Positions 27,933-37,257 of a stretch of DNA of 64,000 nt are shown in pieces; positions within the stretch are counted from its first letter, which is position 1, and the number at the start of each line of letters is the position of its first letter. The notes under the pieces are model-generated. The model had not been told where the DNA came from. It saw only the letters and a program-made list of their open reading frames with translations, and did no database searches. This stretch comes from Streptacidiphilus sp. ASG 303 (GTDB lineage: Bacteria; Actinomycetota; Actinomycetes; Streptomycetales; Streptomycetaceae). The stretch is from contig NZ_JAJLRA010000022.1 of NCBI RefSeq assembly GCF_020991365.1, positions 24,678 through 88,677 of the forward strand, written 5' to 3'. The translations under genes were made by a program, and so were the position numbers.

Positions 27933-29285
27933 GTGGCAGTGGTGGAGCAGGAACGGCCGGCAGGGACGGCCGGAGCGGGACGTGCGGGCGGTGGTCCGGC
28001 GTTCGTCCGGGCGCTGCGCGAGGCGCCGCGCCGCCCCACACTGGCCGCCGCGGCCGCCGCGGCGCTCTCCCTGGCGCTGTACGCCGTGGTGCGGCACCTC
28101 GTCGGCACCTCCATGATCGACATGCTGGTCTACCGGGCGGAGGGCCGGGCCGTGCTCGACGGCACGGACCTCTACACCATCCGCGTCTCCGAGTGGGACC
28201 TGCCCGCCACCTACCCGCCGTTCGCCGCGATGCTCTTCGTGCCGACGGCGTGGGCGGGCGTCGGCCTGCTGCGCCTCCTCGTCACCGGCGGCAACGTCCT
28301 CCTCCTCGGCACCGCCGCCTGGCTCTCCTGCCGGCTGGCCGGCTGGCCGCGCCGCGAGCTGCGCCCGGCCGCCGTCCTGCTCACCACCGGCTTCGGCGTG
28401 TGGCTGGAGCCCGTCTGGACCACCCTGCGCTACGGGCAGGTCAACCTCGCCCTGCTCTGCCTGATCCTGTGGGACCTCACCCGGTCCGACGCCGGCCGCG
28501 CCAAGGGCGTCGGCATCGGCATCGCCGCCGGCATCAAGCTCACCCCCGGCCTCTTCGCCGTGTACCTGCTGCTCACCGGCCGGGTCCGGGCCGCCTTCAC
28601 CGCCTTCGGCGCCTACCTCGCCACCGTCGCGATCGGCTGGACCGCCCTCCCCGCGGCCTCCCACGGCTTCTGGACCACCTACCTCTTCGACTCCAGCCGG
28701 GTCGGCAAGACCGAGATCGTCGACAACCAGTCCGTGCGCGGCGCCGTCGCCCGCCTCCTGCACACCGCCGAGCCCGGCACCGCGGGCCTCGCGGCCGGCG
28801 CCGCGGCGGCGGTCCTCGGCCTCGCCGTCGCCGTGTGGGCGGGGCGCAGCGCGCCGCACCTGCCGCGCGCCGAGGCCTGGGGCGTCGTCTGCACCGCGGT
28901 CACCGCCCTGCTGGTCTCCCCGATCAGCTGGACCCACCACTGGGTGTGGTGCGTGCCGCTCGCCGTCCTGCTCGGCGCCGAGGCCGCCCACGAGAGGTCC
29001 CGGCCGGAGGCCGTCCGCAGGCTCCGGTGGCGCCCGATCCTGGGCGTCGTCCTCCTCGGCTTCTGCTCCTACGGCATGTGGCTGGTGCCGCACCACGGGC
29101 CGCGCGACCTGTACCTGCCGGTCTGGCAGCAGGTCCCGGCCGCCCTCTACCCGCTGCTCGGCCTCGCCGTGCTCGCCCTCGCGGCGGCCCGCGTCCGCAG
29201 CCGCCGGGCCGCCCTGCGCCGCACCCCGGCGACGCTGCCCGCCCAGCGGCCGGGCGTGCGCCGCGAGACCGCCCCCGTCCGCTGA
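27933..29285 (+). CDS. GT87 (DUF2029) polyprenol-phosphate mannosyltransferase-like membrane protein
   Basis: 450 residues with about ten predicted membrane helices. Family markers: an early acidic loop MIDMLVYRAEGRAVLDGTDLY, TYPPFAAMLFVP, the segment LRYGQVNLALLCLILWDL, GIAAGIKLTPGLFAVYLL, and the SWTHHWVWCVPLAVLL motif. GT87 proteins use polyprenyl-phosphate mannose to build mannans and lipoglycans on the outer face of the membrane in actinobacteria. GTG 27933 follows CGGAG with good spacing. Convergent with the SsgA-like gene. Confidence 0.88.
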   Translation: MAVVEQERPAGTAGAGRAGGGPAFVRALREAPRRPTLAAAAAAALSLALYAVVRHLVGTSMIDMLVYRAEGRAVLDGTDLYTIRVSEWDLPATYPPFAAMLFVPTAWAGVGLLRLLVTGGNVLLLGTAAWLSCRLAGWPRRELRPAAVLLTTGFGVWLEPVWTTLRYGQVNLALLCLILWDLTRSDAGRAKGVGIGIAAGIKLTPGLFAVYLLLTGRVRAAFTAFGAYLATVAIGWTALPAASHGFWTTYLFDSSRVGKTEIVDNQSVRGAVARLLHTAEPGTAGLAAGAAAAVLGLAVAVWAGRSAPHLPRAEAWGVVCTAVTALLVSPISWTHHWVWCVPLAVLLGAEAAHERSRPEAVRRLRWRPILGVVLLGFCSYGMWLVPHHGPRDLYLPVWQQVPAALYPLLGLAVLALAAARVRSRRAALRRTPATLPAQRPGVRRETAPVR

Positions 29286-29324
29286 CGGCGGCGCGGCCGG
29301 GGCCTGGCCGCCGCACGTCGCACC

Positions 29325-29349
29325 CCGGGGCCCGTCCCGCGGGCCCCGG
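29325..29349. terminator. Bidirectional hairpin between GT87 gene and ssg gene
   Basis: 10-bp perfect stem CCGGGGCCCG/CGGGCCCCGG with 5-base loop TCCCG, in the 76-bp convergent spacer. Confidence 0.65.
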
Positions 29350-29361
29350 CCGTCCCGCAGG

Positions 29362-29769
29362 TCAGGCCAGCAGCTGCGCCAGCCCCGTGTCGAGGTCCAG
29401 CGTGTCGCCCTCGCTGCCGGGCGGCACCAGCCGGTGCGTGCGCTCCAGCCACGCCGTGACCGCCGCCAGCGGCGCCTCCAGCAGCGCGTCGCCCGCCGGG
29501 GAGCTCAGCCCCATGTTGAGCACCCCCCGCCCGTCGGCGCGGCCCGGCCACACCCGGACGTCGCCCTGCCCGCACGGCCGGAAGGTCCCCTCGGCCAGCA
29601 GCTCCCGGGCGAACACCCAGGTCACCGGGGTCTCCGAGCCGAGGTGGAAGGTGATGTGGACGGCGTAGGGGTCGTGCGCGCCGTACGACAGGCGGGCGGG
29701 CACGGGGACACTCCGCTCGGGCGAGAGCACGAGGTTCAGCTCGAGCTCGTGCTCGACCAAGGTCTCCAT
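29362..29769 (-). CDS. ssgG: SsgA-like sporulation/cell division protein, probably SsgG
   Basis: 135 residues, the normal SALP length. The diagnostic blocks are VPARLSYGAHDPYAVHITFHLGSETPVTWVFARELLAEG, GDVRVWPGR, LSSPAGDALLEAP and LDLDTGLAQLL. SALPs act with SsgB and FtsZ in sporulation-specific septation and spore maturation and are restricted to morphologically complex actinomycetes. The assignment to SsgG instead of another paralogue rests on remembered gene order near hppD and the glycolate oxidase gene, so it is moderate. AGAGGAAG precedes the ATG at 29769. Confidence 0.85.
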   Translation of the reverse strand: METLVEHELELNLVLSPERSVPVPARLSYGAHDPYAVHITFHLGSETPVTWVFARELLAEGTFRPCGQGDVRVWPGRADGRGVLNMGLSSPAGDALLEAPLAAVTAWLERTHRLVPPGSEGDTLDLDTGLAQLLA

Positions 29770-30159
29770 GGGGTGACTTCCTCTCTGCACCGGAGCCTCC
29801 CGGCGGCATGACGCGTCTGCCCCGCCACCGGTCCGTGATACGTGAGAGCCCCCGGACGGAGCACTCTTACACGCCTTCCGCCGTCCGGTACCTCCCCCGT
29901 CCGGCGGGACCGCGCCGGACGGCCGCCGTCCACCGGGGGCGCGGCGGGCCCCCCGACCGGGTCTTCCTTCGGCAACGACCCCACCGGGAGGCGTGCGGGT
30001 ACTACGCTTTGTCACTGCTCGGGTGCGTCCCGTACCGATGCGTGCCCGGGCGGTCCCCGCGCCCCGTCGCCGCCGCCCTCGAACCCGCGGCGGGGGGAGG
30101 GCGTACCAGGAGCGGGGCCACCACCCGACAGCCAGAGCGGACCACGGGACAGGGGACAG
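29770..30159. other. Divergent intergenic region ssg / RDD gene
   Basis: 390 bp without a gene, carrying promoters in both directions. TACGCT at 30003-30008 is a candidate plus-strand -10, followed by a leader of about 145 bases. The ssg side (29830-29880) is locally AT-richer (GGAGCACTCTTACACGCC). No repeats or structured RNA recognised. Confidence 0.4.
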
Positions 30160-32259
30160 ATGACGGACCGACCCTCTTCCGGCACCACGGCCGGGGCGCC
30201 CGTGCCCGGCTACTACCCGGACCCGTCCATCCCCGGCTTCGTCCGCTACTGGGACGGGCACGGCTGGGCCCCGGGCACCACCCGGCCGGCGCCCCGGCCG
30301 GGGGAGGTCCTCGCCCCGCCCCGCGTGGTGGCGCGGCGGCAGGCGCCGACGGCGCGGCCCGTCCCGCCCCCGGCGGTCCCCGGCGGGACGGAGGGCGGGG
30401 CCGCGCAGGAGGACGCCCCGTCCGCCGCGGAGCCCCCGGCCGCCGCGGAGCCGCGTGGCGGCTCGGAGCCCCGGGACGGCGCTGCATCCCCGGCCGCCGC
30501 CGAGCCCCCCGGCCCGGGGGAGTCCGCGGACCCCCCGACGGCCGAGGGGGCGGCGGCGTCCTCCGGCCCTCGGGCGGCCTCCGCGGCCGGTCCCGCCGCC
30601 GGGCGGACCGCCCTGCCGCCCGTCCCCGCCCGCGGCTGGGCCGGACCGGCCCGGCTCGACGAGTCCGGCCCGGTCTTCTTCGACGAGACCACCGGCGGCA
30701 CGTCGTTCACGACCGGCCCCGGCACCGGGCCCGTCCCGGCCGCGCTCCCGTCGGGCGCCCCGGCCTCGCCGTTCCCGGCCCACGACCGCAAGCAGAGCCC
30801 CTGGGCGACCCCCGCCCACCCCGTCGTCCGCCGCCCGGCCCCCGTGCAGGTCCAGGAGCCGGGGCCCGCACCGGCCGACGCCCCCCGGTCCGGCACCCCC
30901 GGGGCCGGCGTCCCGGAGGCCGCGGCACCCCCCGTCGTCCGGCCCGCGCCGCCGGAGGCGTCCCCCGCCGCGGCGGCCCCGGCGTCCCCGACCCCGGCGC
31001 CCCCGGCCGCGGACACCCCCCGGCCCCGGGCCGCCACCCCCGAGCCGTCCCCGGCCCCCGGCGGCCCCGCCCGGCACGACACCGCAGCCGCGGCCGCAGC
31101 CGCGCCCCCGACCCCGGCCGGAGCGGCGGCCCCCGCCGCCGACCGGGCCGAACCGGGGCCCCCGGCCGGTGCGCAGGGCTCCCCGGAGGGGCGGGACGCC
31201 CGGTCCGGCTGGCAGGCGGACGCGCTGAGACAGCGCGGACTGATGGAGTCCGAGGCGGCGCCCCGGTGGGTCTCCTGGGGGGTCGCCGACGCCGGGGCCG
31301 GCCGTCCTGCCGCCCCCCGGACCGAGGACGCGTCGGCCGCCGCCGCTGCCCCCGCCGCGCCGGGGAAGTCCGCATCCGGCCGGGCCGGGGCGTCCGCCGG
31401 GACCGACGCGCCCGCACCCGCGGCGTCCGCGAACCCGACCGCCCCGGCGCCGGGGAAGCCCGCCACCGGCAGCGCCGGCGCTGCCGACCGGCCTTCCCCC
31501 GCCGCGCCCCGCGACCGCTCCTCCGGCACCCGCTCCTCCGGCACCCGGTCCTCCGCCGTCCCGGCCCCCGCTCCCGCCCCCGCACCCGCTCCCGCCGACC
31601 AGGCGACCCGGACGAGGATCCCCACCCGTGACGCCGCCCCCCGCCCCTCCGACGCCGCGCCGCCGAAGGCCCCCGGGACCCCTGCCGCCGACGCGGCGCC
31701 GGCCGCCCCGCGCCCCGCCCTGTCGCAGGCCGCGGCCCGCCGCCAGGCGGCCGCCGCGGAGCGCCGCAGGGGCCGGCCGGCCGGGTACGCCAGGCGCCTG
31801 TGCGCCCGCGCGGTCGACACCCTCGTCGTCGCGGCCCTCGCCGCCGCCGTGGGCATCCCGCTGGCGTCCTCCGCCGTGCACCACCTGCAGGAGAAGATCG
31901 ACGCCGCCAAGGCGTCCGGCCGGTCCGTGCGGGTGTGGCTGATCGACCCGACGGTGCTCGGCAAGGCGGGCCTGTTCCTGCTGGTGGTCCTCTGCATCGG
32001 CTTCCTCTACGAGGCCGTCCCCACGGCCCGCTGGGGCCGCACTCCGGGCAAGCGCCTGCTGCGGGTGCGGGTGCTGGACACGGAGTCCCGCCGGCCTCCG
32101 GGCCTCGGCGCCTCGGTGCGCCGGTGGCTGGTGCAGCAGCTGCTGGGCGCGGTGCTGCTCGGCGGTTTCCTGGACTCGCTGTGGTGCCTCTTCGACCGGC
32201 CGCTCCGCCAGTGCTGGCACGACAAGGCGGGCGGGACCTTCGTCGCGGCGGACGACTGA
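30160..32259 (+). CDS. RDD family membrane protein with DUF2510 and long disordered linker
   Basis: 699 residues, much longer than a typical RDD protein. The N terminus is a DUF2510 module (GYYPDPSIPGFVRYWDGHGW, 17-36). A Pro/Ala-rich, presumably disordered linker covers about 45-545 and includes RSSGTRSSGTRSS and a PAPAPAPAPA run. The C-terminal RDD domain starts at GYARRLCARAVDTLVVAALAAAVG and contains a second hydrophobic segment GKAGLFLLVVLCIGFLYEAV, then TPGKRLLRVRVLD and SLWCLFDRPLRQCWHDK. Function unknown; RDD proteins are often transport-related. AGGGGA precedes the ATG at 30160. Tandem with a second RDD gene. Confidence 0.85.
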   Translation: MTDRPSSGTTAGAPVPGYYPDPSIPGFVRYWDGHGWAPGTTRPAPRPGEVLAPPRVVARRQAPTARPVPPPAVPGGTEGGAAQEDAPSAAEPPAAAEPRGGSEPRDGAASPAAAEPPGPGESADPPTAEGAAASSGPRAASAAGPAAGRTALPPVPARGWAGPARLDESGPVFFDETTGGTSFTTGPGTGPVPAALPSGAPASPFPAHDRKQSPWATPAHPVVRRPAPVQVQEPGPAPADAPRSGTPGAGVPEAAAPPVVRPAPPEASPAAAAPASPTPAPPAADTPRPRAATPEPSPAPGGPARHDTAAAAAAAPPTPAGAAAPAADRAEPGPPAGAQGSPEGRDARSGWQADALRQRGLMESEAAPRWVSWGVADAGAGRPAAPRTEDASAAAAAPAAPGKSASGRAGASAGTDAPAPAASANPTAPAPGKPATGSAGAADRPSPAAPRDRSSGTRSSGTRSSAVPAPAPAPAPAPADQATRTRIPTRDAAPRPSDAAPPKAPGTPAADAAPAAPRPALSQAAARRQAAAAERRRGRPAGYARRLCARAVDTLVVAALAAAVGIPLASSAVHHLQEKIDAAKASGRSVRVWLIDPTVLGKAGLFLLVVLCIGFLYEAVPTARWGRTPGKRLLRVRVLDTESRRPPGLGASVRRWLVQQLLGAVLLGGFLDSLWCLFDRPLRQCWHDKAGGTFVAADD

Positions 32260-32335
32260 GACCCGTTGACCCGCTTGGCCGTATCGGCGCGTCCGTGTCC
32301 GGATGGCGGCGTTCCCCCGGTGTTCTACTCGGACC

Positions 32336-33046
32336 ATGAGCACCCAGGAGCCGCCCGGACCGGGCCCCGAGCAGGAGGGCTCCGGCCCGCCGTCGTTCGA
32401 CAAGCAGCCGCCCCCGCCCGGCGCCGCGCCCCCGCCGCCCCCGGGCGGCGAGCCCCGGTACGGGCAGCAGCCCCCGCCGGGCGGCCAGCCCCCGCCGGGG
32501 CAGTGGCCCCCGCAGGGCCAGGGGTCCCCCTACGGCCAGGCGCCGCCCCCGCCCCACGGCCAGGCCCCGCCCTACGGCCAGGCCCCGCCCTACGGCGAGC
32601 CCGGCGGCGGCCCGGTGCCGGGGATGCCGCCGCTCGGCAACCGCGGCAGGCGGCTGCTGGCCCGCATCATCGACGCCGTCCTGGTGAGCGCCGTCTGCGG
32701 CCTGCTCTTCGGATGGTTCTTCGACTGGGGCACCCGGAGCGGCGAGGTGGCCCTCTCCCTCGTCTTCGGCCTCGTCTACTGGGTCTACGAGAGCCTGATG
32801 CTGTCGCGCGACGGCCAGACGCTGGGCAAGAAGGCGGTCAAGGTGCGGGTGGCCCGGCTCGCGGACGGCGCCGTGCCCACCCCGGGGGAGGCGTGGGGCA
32901 GGGCGGCCGTCTACACCCTGCCCTCGATGCTGTGCTGCGGCCTGTGGGTGGTCGTCGACGGAGGACTGTGCCTCTTCGACCAGCCCTACCGGCAGTGCGT
33001 GCACGACAAGGCGGTGCGGACCGTGGTGGTCTCCACCGCCCCGTGA
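32336..33046 (+). CDS. RDD family membrane protein with Pro/Gln/Gly-rich N terminus
   Basis: 236 residues. The first 100 residues are low complexity with GQAPPYGQAPPYGE-type repeats. The RDD domain follows: NRGRRLLARIIDAVLVSAVCGLLFGWFFDWG, a second helix LSLVFGLVYWVYESLMLS, then GQTLGKKAVKVRVARLADG and the C-terminal CLFDQPYRQCVHDKAVRTVVV. The two RDD genes are 76 bp apart on the same strand and share the terminal CLFD-P-RQC-HDKA signature, so they are probable paralogues. Substrate unknown. Confidence 0.88.
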   Translation: MSTQEPPGPGPEQEGSGPPSFDKQPPPPGAAPPPPPGGEPRYGQQPPPGGQPPPGQWPPQGQGSPYGQAPPPPHGQAPPYGQAPPYGEPGGGPVPGMPPLGNRGRRLLARIIDAVLVSAVCGLLFGWFFDWGTRSGEVALSLVFGLVYWVYESLMLSRDGQTLGKKAVKVRVARLADGAVPTPGEAWGRAAVYTLPSMLCCGLWVVVDGGLCLFDQPYRQCVHDKAVRTVVVSTAP

Positions 33047-33251
33047 GCCGGCGGCCCGGCGGCCCTGCGGTCCGACCGCCCGGCGGTGCGCCGGTGCGGT
33101 CCGCCCGGCCCTGCGGCGGACCGTTGACGTGTCGACATGGCGCTTTCACGTCTTGACGCCCTGTCGGCTTCGTGCAGGACCGCGGGTGCGCAGGTCCTCC
33201 GGGCGTCCGCGCCGCGCCGGGCCCGGTGTCCGGAGCCCGTCCGGCCGTGCC

Positions 33252-33548
33252 TCAGCGGCGCCCGGGTGACGGTTCGGCGTACTCGCGCTCCGCGGCGGCC
33301 GGGATCCGCCGGCCCGGTACGCCGTGTGCTGCGCCGGGCACGGCGCCGGGGGCGACGTCCCGGCTGTCCCGGGGGGCGCGGCCGGGGACGAGGAGCGCGG
33401 TGGCGAGGGTGCCCAGGGCGAGTCCGAAGACCACCAGGACGGTGACGGCGGGGACGCTGTCGGCGCCGGACACGGCGAGCAGCACCGCGGTGGCGGAGAC
33501 GACGGCGAGGGTTCCCCAGCAGATCTGGGCGGGGGTGGGGCGGGGCAT
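33252..33548 (-). CDS. Small two-helix membrane protein, hypothetical
   Basis: 98 residues from ATG 33548, with AAGGACGG upstream. Two hydrophobic segments are visible: ICWGTLAVVSATAVLLAVSG and the stretch VPAVTVLVVFGLALGTLATALLVPG, followed by a polar Arg/Ala/Glu-rich tail. No family is recognised. It stands alone, convergent with the second RDD gene and divergent from the protease gene. The helices and start signal support a real gene, but codon evidence for so short a frame is limited. Confidence 0.55.
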   Translation of the reverse strand: MPRPTPAQICWGTLAVVSATAVLLAVSGADSVPAVTVLVVFGLALGTLATALLVPGRAPRDSRDVAPGAVPGAAHGVPGRRIPAAAEREYAEPSPGRR

Positions 33549-33978
33549 GGCGGTTCCGTCCTTCGCATCGGGGGTGTGCGGGGCGGGGTGGGATCGGCCG
33601 GCTCCCCGCCCGTGCCTCCCGTGCGCGTGCTGCGCGATGCGCGGACGGCGGTCGGGACGTCAGCAGATCCGCTGTGCAGATACCCGGTGCATGTGCTGGT
33701 GAGACCAGACTAACCCCCGCGGAGGGGTGCACGGGGGGCGCACGGGCTCACCTCCCGGTGGACGGACTGTGGCAGTCGTCACGCAAAGGGCGCATCCGTG
33801 ACGTGCCGTCAGGGGCGCACGCGGGCGCGGACCCTAAAGCCAAAGTCATGTGCGGGTCAAGGTCTTTCTTTTGTCGTACCGGTCCGATCAAATGTCCTCC
33901 ACTTGGTACTCACTGGTTCACTGGGCGGCCACCGCCAGACTCCAGGGACCAGGCAGTCATGGGGAGGACGTCACCACG
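33549..33978 (+). other. Intergenic region upstream of the M6 protease gene
   Basis: 430 bp without a convincing gene. From about 33830 to 33935 the base composition drops in G+C (AAAGCCAAAGTCATGTGCGG, GGTCTTTCTTTTGTCG, ATCAAATGTCCTCCACTTGG), which is where the promoter should be. A 102-residue frame at 33674-33982 has no protein-like character. No palindromic operator stands out. Confidence 0.4.
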
Positions 33979-36354
33979 TTGAAGACGACCAAGAGAGCCG
34001 TCGCGGGTACCGCGACCGCGGCGCTCATAGCCGCGCTCGCCGCTGCGGCGCTGCCCGGCACGGCCTCCGCCGCCGGTCAGGACGCCGCCCCGGTGAGCCA
34101 CGACCCGGCCGACACCCAGGTCCAGAAGGTCGACCACGACCTGCCCGGCCCGATGGGCGTCAAGCAGCAGGCCGAGCGCAAGGCCGCCCTGGAGAAGGTC
34201 CTCGACGGCACCGCCAAGGTCGAGAACCGCAACGGCAGCGAGACCGTGAAGCTCGCCCGGGACAAGTACGTCGAGCTCGGCCGTGAGCGCACGGACAAGA
34301 TCTTCACCATCCTGGTCGAGTTCGGCGACCAGGTGGACAACACCACCATGTACGACCCCGACGGCAGCGGGCCCAAGCCCGCCGTCGTCAAGTACGGCGG
34401 CCAGCCCGGCCCGGCGCACAACACGATCGCCGCCCCGGACCGCACGAAGGACAACTCCACGGACTGGCTGCCGGACTACAACCAGCAGCACTACCAGGAC
34501 ATGTACTTCAGCAAGACCGGCGACTCGCTCAAGACCTACTACGAGAAGCAGTCCTCGGGCCGCTACTCGGTCGACGGCGACGTCACCGACTGGGTCAAGG
34601 TCCCGTGGAACGAGGCCCGCTACGGCAGCGACTACTGCGGCGCGCACGTCTGCGCCAACGCGCAGCAGCTGATCCGTGACGGCGTCAACACCTGGGTCGC
34701 CGACCAGCAGGCGAAGGGCCGCACCACCGCCGACATCAAGGCCGAGCTCGCGTCCTACGACCAGTGGGACCGGTACGACTACGACGGCGACGGCAACTTC
34801 AACGAGCCCGACGGCTACATCGACCACTTCCAGATCGTGCACGCCGGCGAGGACCAGTCGGCGGGCGGCGGCGCCCAGGGCACCGACGCCCTGTGGGCCC
34901 ACCGCTCGTACGCCTACGCCACCGGCCAGGGCACCTCGGGCCCCGACTTCAACAAGCTCGGCGGCACCCAGGCCGGCGACACCGGCATCTGGGTCGGCGA
35001 CTACACGATGCAGCCGGAGAACGGCGGCCTCGGCGTCTTCGCCCACGAGTACGGCCACGACCTGGGCCTGCCCGACCTGTACGACACGGTCGGCCCGCAG
35101 GACAACTCGATCGGCTTCTGGTCCCTGATGTCCTCCGGCTCCTGGATGGGCAAGGGCCAGGACGCCATCGGCGACCTGCCGGACGACATGGACGTGTGGA
35201 GCAAGCTGCAGCTCGGCTGGCTCAAGTACGACACCGCCAAGGTCGGCGAGTCCAGCCGCCACCGCCTCGGCCCGGCGGAGTACAACACCGCCCAGGCCCA
35301 GGGCCTCGTCGTCGAGCTCCCCAAGAAGTCGGTGACCACCGCCATCAACACCCCGGCGGACGGCTCCTACGAGTGGTGGAGCGGCAGCGCGGACGACCTC
35401 AACGTCTCGCTGGCCCGTGACGTCGACCTGACCGGCAAGTCCTCGGCGACCCTCACCGCCAAGGGCTGGTACGACATCGAGCAGGACTACGACTACGGCT
35501 ACGCCGAGGTCTCCACCGACGGCGGCGCCAACTGGACCGTCCTCGACGGAACCTTCAACGGCGAGCCGATCCCGCACAACGAGAGCGGCAAGGCCGGCCT
35601 CACCGGCAACAAGGCCGTCTGGGGCGACCTGGCCTACCCGCTGGACGCCTACGCGGGCAAGGCCGTCAAGGTCCGGTTCCACTACGTCACCGACGGCGGC
35701 CTGCACTACAAGGGCCTCGCCCTCGACGACATCGCGGTGACCGCCGACGGCTCCACCGTCTTCAGCGACGGCGTGGAGAACGGCGACAACGGCTGGGCGG
35801 CCGACGGCTTCCAGCGCATCACCGGGTCCGTCACCAACGAGTACCCGCAGTACTACCTGGCCGAGAACCGGCAGTACGTGTCCTACGACACCACGCTGAA
35901 GACCGGCCCGTACAACTTCGGCTTCGCCTCGAAGCCGGACTGGGTGGAGCACTACCCGTACCAGAACGGCCTCGTCGTCTGGTACTGGGACGGCTCGCAG
36001 ACCGACAACAACGTCAGCGACCACCCCGGCAAGGGCCTCGTCCTCCCGGTCGACGCCCACGCCAAGCCCCTCCACTGGGCCGACGGCGCCCTCATGCGCC
36101 CGCGCATGCAGAGCTACGACTCCGCCTTCGGCCTGGACAAGACCGACTCCCTGACCCTGCACAGGGCCGACGCGGCCACCACCGTCCCGTCCCAGAAGGG
36201 CGTCCCGGTCTTCAACGACCACACGGGCACCTACTGGTACGCCGACAACCCGTACAGCAGCGTTCAGGTGCCGGACACCAAGACCAGCATCGAGGTCGTG
36301 TACGAGAGCCCCGACAAGCTCGAGTCCGTCGTCCGCGTGAAGCCGGTCAAGTAA
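33979..36354 (+). CDS. Secreted immune inhibitor A-type metalloprotease (M6)
   Basis: 791 residues from a TTG start at 33979, with GGAGGA 11 bases upstream. A Sec signal peptide is clear: basic KTTKR, a hydrophobic core ATAALIAALAAAAL and cleavage near TASAA. The propeptide is followed by the M6 catalytic domain with the zinc motif HEYGHDLGLPD (His356, Glu357, His360). The adjacent YDYDGDGNFNEPDGYIDHF may bind calcium. The C-terminal half has beta-rich domains (SLARDVDLTGKSSATLTAKG, RFHYVTDGGLHYKGLALDDI) as in other InhA proteases. An extracellular endoprotease; no inhibitor or chaperone gene is adjacent. Confidence 0.92.
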   Translation: MKTTKRAVAGTATAALIAALAAAALPGTASAAGQDAAPVSHDPADTQVQKVDHDLPGPMGVKQQAERKAALEKVLDGTAKVENRNGSETVKLARDKYVELGRERTDKIFTILVEFGDQVDNTTMYDPDGSGPKPAVVKYGGQPGPAHNTIAAPDRTKDNSTDWLPDYNQQHYQDMYFSKTGDSLKTYYEKQSSGRYSVDGDVTDWVKVPWNEARYGSDYCGAHVCANAQQLIRDGVNTWVADQQAKGRTTADIKAELASYDQWDRYDYDGDGNFNEPDGYIDHFQIVHAGEDQSAGGGAQGTDALWAHRSYAYATGQGTSGPDFNKLGGTQAGDTGIWVGDYTMQPENGGLGVFAHEYGHDLGLPDLYDTVGPQDNSIGFWSLMSSGSWMGKGQDAIGDLPDDMDVWSKLQLGWLKYDTAKVGESSRHRLGPAEYNTAQAQGLVVELPKKSVTTAINTPADGSYEWWSGSADDLNVSLARDVDLTGKSSATLTAKGWYDIEQDYDYGYAEVSTDGGANWTVLDGTFNGEPIPHNESGKAGLTGNKAVWGDLAYPLDAYAGKAVKVRFHYVTDGGLHYKGLALDDIAVTADGSTVFSDGVENGDNGWAADGFQRITGSVTNEYPQYYLAENRQYVSYDTTLKTGPYNFGFASKPDWVEHYPYQNGLVVWYWDGSQTDNNVSDHPGKGLVLPVDAHAKPLHWADGALMRPRMQSYDSAFGLDKTDSLTLHRADAATTVPSQKGVPVFNDHTGTYWYADNPYSSVQVPDTKTSIEVVYESPDKLESVVRVKPVK

Positions 36355-36371
36355 CACCCCGCACCACCCGC

Positions 36372-36408
36372 GCCCGGCCCGCCCCGACACGTTCGGGGCG
36401 GGCCGGGC
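36372..36408 (+). terminator. Terminator after the M6 protease gene
   Basis: Stem beginning GGCCCGGCCCGCCCCGA read on the complementary arm, about 16 bp, with loop CACGT, followed by CCTTTG. It lies 18 bp after the stop. Confidence 0.75.
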
Positions 36409-36548
36409 CCTTTGCCGGGCCCTTCTCCGGGCCCTTGGGCCGGGGTCCTCCCCGGCTCCGCCCCGGGCCCCTGTGCCCGGCCCGCCCCGGCGCCCTCCGC
36501 CCGCCCCCCGCCCGACCCTCCCGGGGCCCGGCGGCGGCACCGCCCCGG

Positions 36549-36554
36549 TAGCCT
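36549..36554 (+). promoter_or_regulatory. -10 box TAGCCT, leaderless endonuclease V gene
   Basis: TAGCCT ends seven bases before the GTG at 36562; no Shine-Dalgarno sequence. Confidence 0.5.
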
Positions 36555-36561
36555 CCCCGGG

Positions 36562-37254
36562 GTGAGCACTCCCGCCGCCCTGCCCCGCACCGAAGCCGAG
36601 GCCGTCGCCGAACAGGAGCGGCTCCGCCCCCTCGTCGACCGCCTCGGCCCCGGCCCCGACCCCGCCGCCGGCGGCACCGTCGCCGGCGTCGACGTCGCCT
36701 ACGACGACGCACACGACCTCGTCGCCGCCGCGGCCGTCGTCCTCGACGCCGCCACCCTCGCCGTCGTCGACCGGGCCACCGCCGTCGGCCGCGTCGCCTT
36801 CCCCTACGTCCCCGGCCTCCTCGCCTTCCGCGAACTGCCCGCCGTCCTCGACGCCCTGGACCGCCTCACCGTCCGGCCCGGCCTCGTCGTCTGCGACGGC
36901 TACGGCGTCGCCCACCCCCGGCGCCTCGGCCTCGCCAGCCACCTCGGCCTGCTCACCGGCATCCCCTCCTTCGGCGTCGCCAAGACCCCCTTCACCTTCA
37001 CCTGCGAGCCCCCCGGACCCCGCCGGGGCGACCACAGCCCCCTCCTCGACGGCGGCGAGGAGGTCGGCCGCGCCCTGCGCACCCGCGAGGGGGTCAAGCC
37101 CGTCTACGTCTCCGTCGGCCACGGCGTCTCCCTCGACCGCGCCTGCGCCCACACCCTGCGCCTCACCCCCCGCTACCGGCTGCCCGAGACCACCCGCCGG
37201 GCCGACTCCCTGTGCCGCCGCGCCCTGGCCGCCGCCCTGCGGGACGGCTCGTAG
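36562..37254 (+). CDS. nfi: Endonuclease V (deoxyinosine 3'-endonuclease)
   Basis: 230 residues, the normal size. The enzyme nicks DNA (and inosine RNA in some homologues) at the second phosphodiester 3' of deoxyinosine, initiating repair of deaminated adenine. Motifs: VAGVDVAYDD with the first metal Asp44, FPYVPGLLAFRELPAVLDAL with the catalytic Glu, LVVCDGYGVAHPRRLGLASHLG with the second Asp, and the C-terminal YVSVGHGVSLDRACA. The GTG at 36562 coincides with a predicted leaderless transcript. The downstream Uma2 gene starts 30 bp after the stop. Confidence 0.93.
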   Translation: MSTPAALPRTEAEAVAEQERLRPLVDRLGPGPDPAAGGTVAGVDVAYDDAHDLVAAAAVVLDAATLAVVDRATAVGRVAFPYVPGLLAFRELPAVLDALDRLTVRPGLVVCDGYGVAHPRRLGLASHLGLLTGIPSFGVAKTPFTFTCEPPGPRRGDHSPLLDGGEEVGRALRTREGVKPVYVSVGHGVSLDRACAHTLRLTPRYRLPETTRRADSLCRRALAAALRDGS

Positions 37255-37257
37255 AAT
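37252..37257 (+). promoter_or_regulatory. -10 box TAGAAT for the Uma2 gene, overlapping the nfi stop
   Basis: The TAG stop of nfi forms the first three bases of TAGAAT, a near-consensus -10. Transcription start near 37265 would leave a short leader with GCGGAG before the ATG at 37285. Confidence 0.55.

Noticed and set aside
33674..33982. 102-residue plus-strand frame upstream of the M6 protease gene
   Set aside because: No ribosome binding site, no protein-like composition, and it covers the promoter region.
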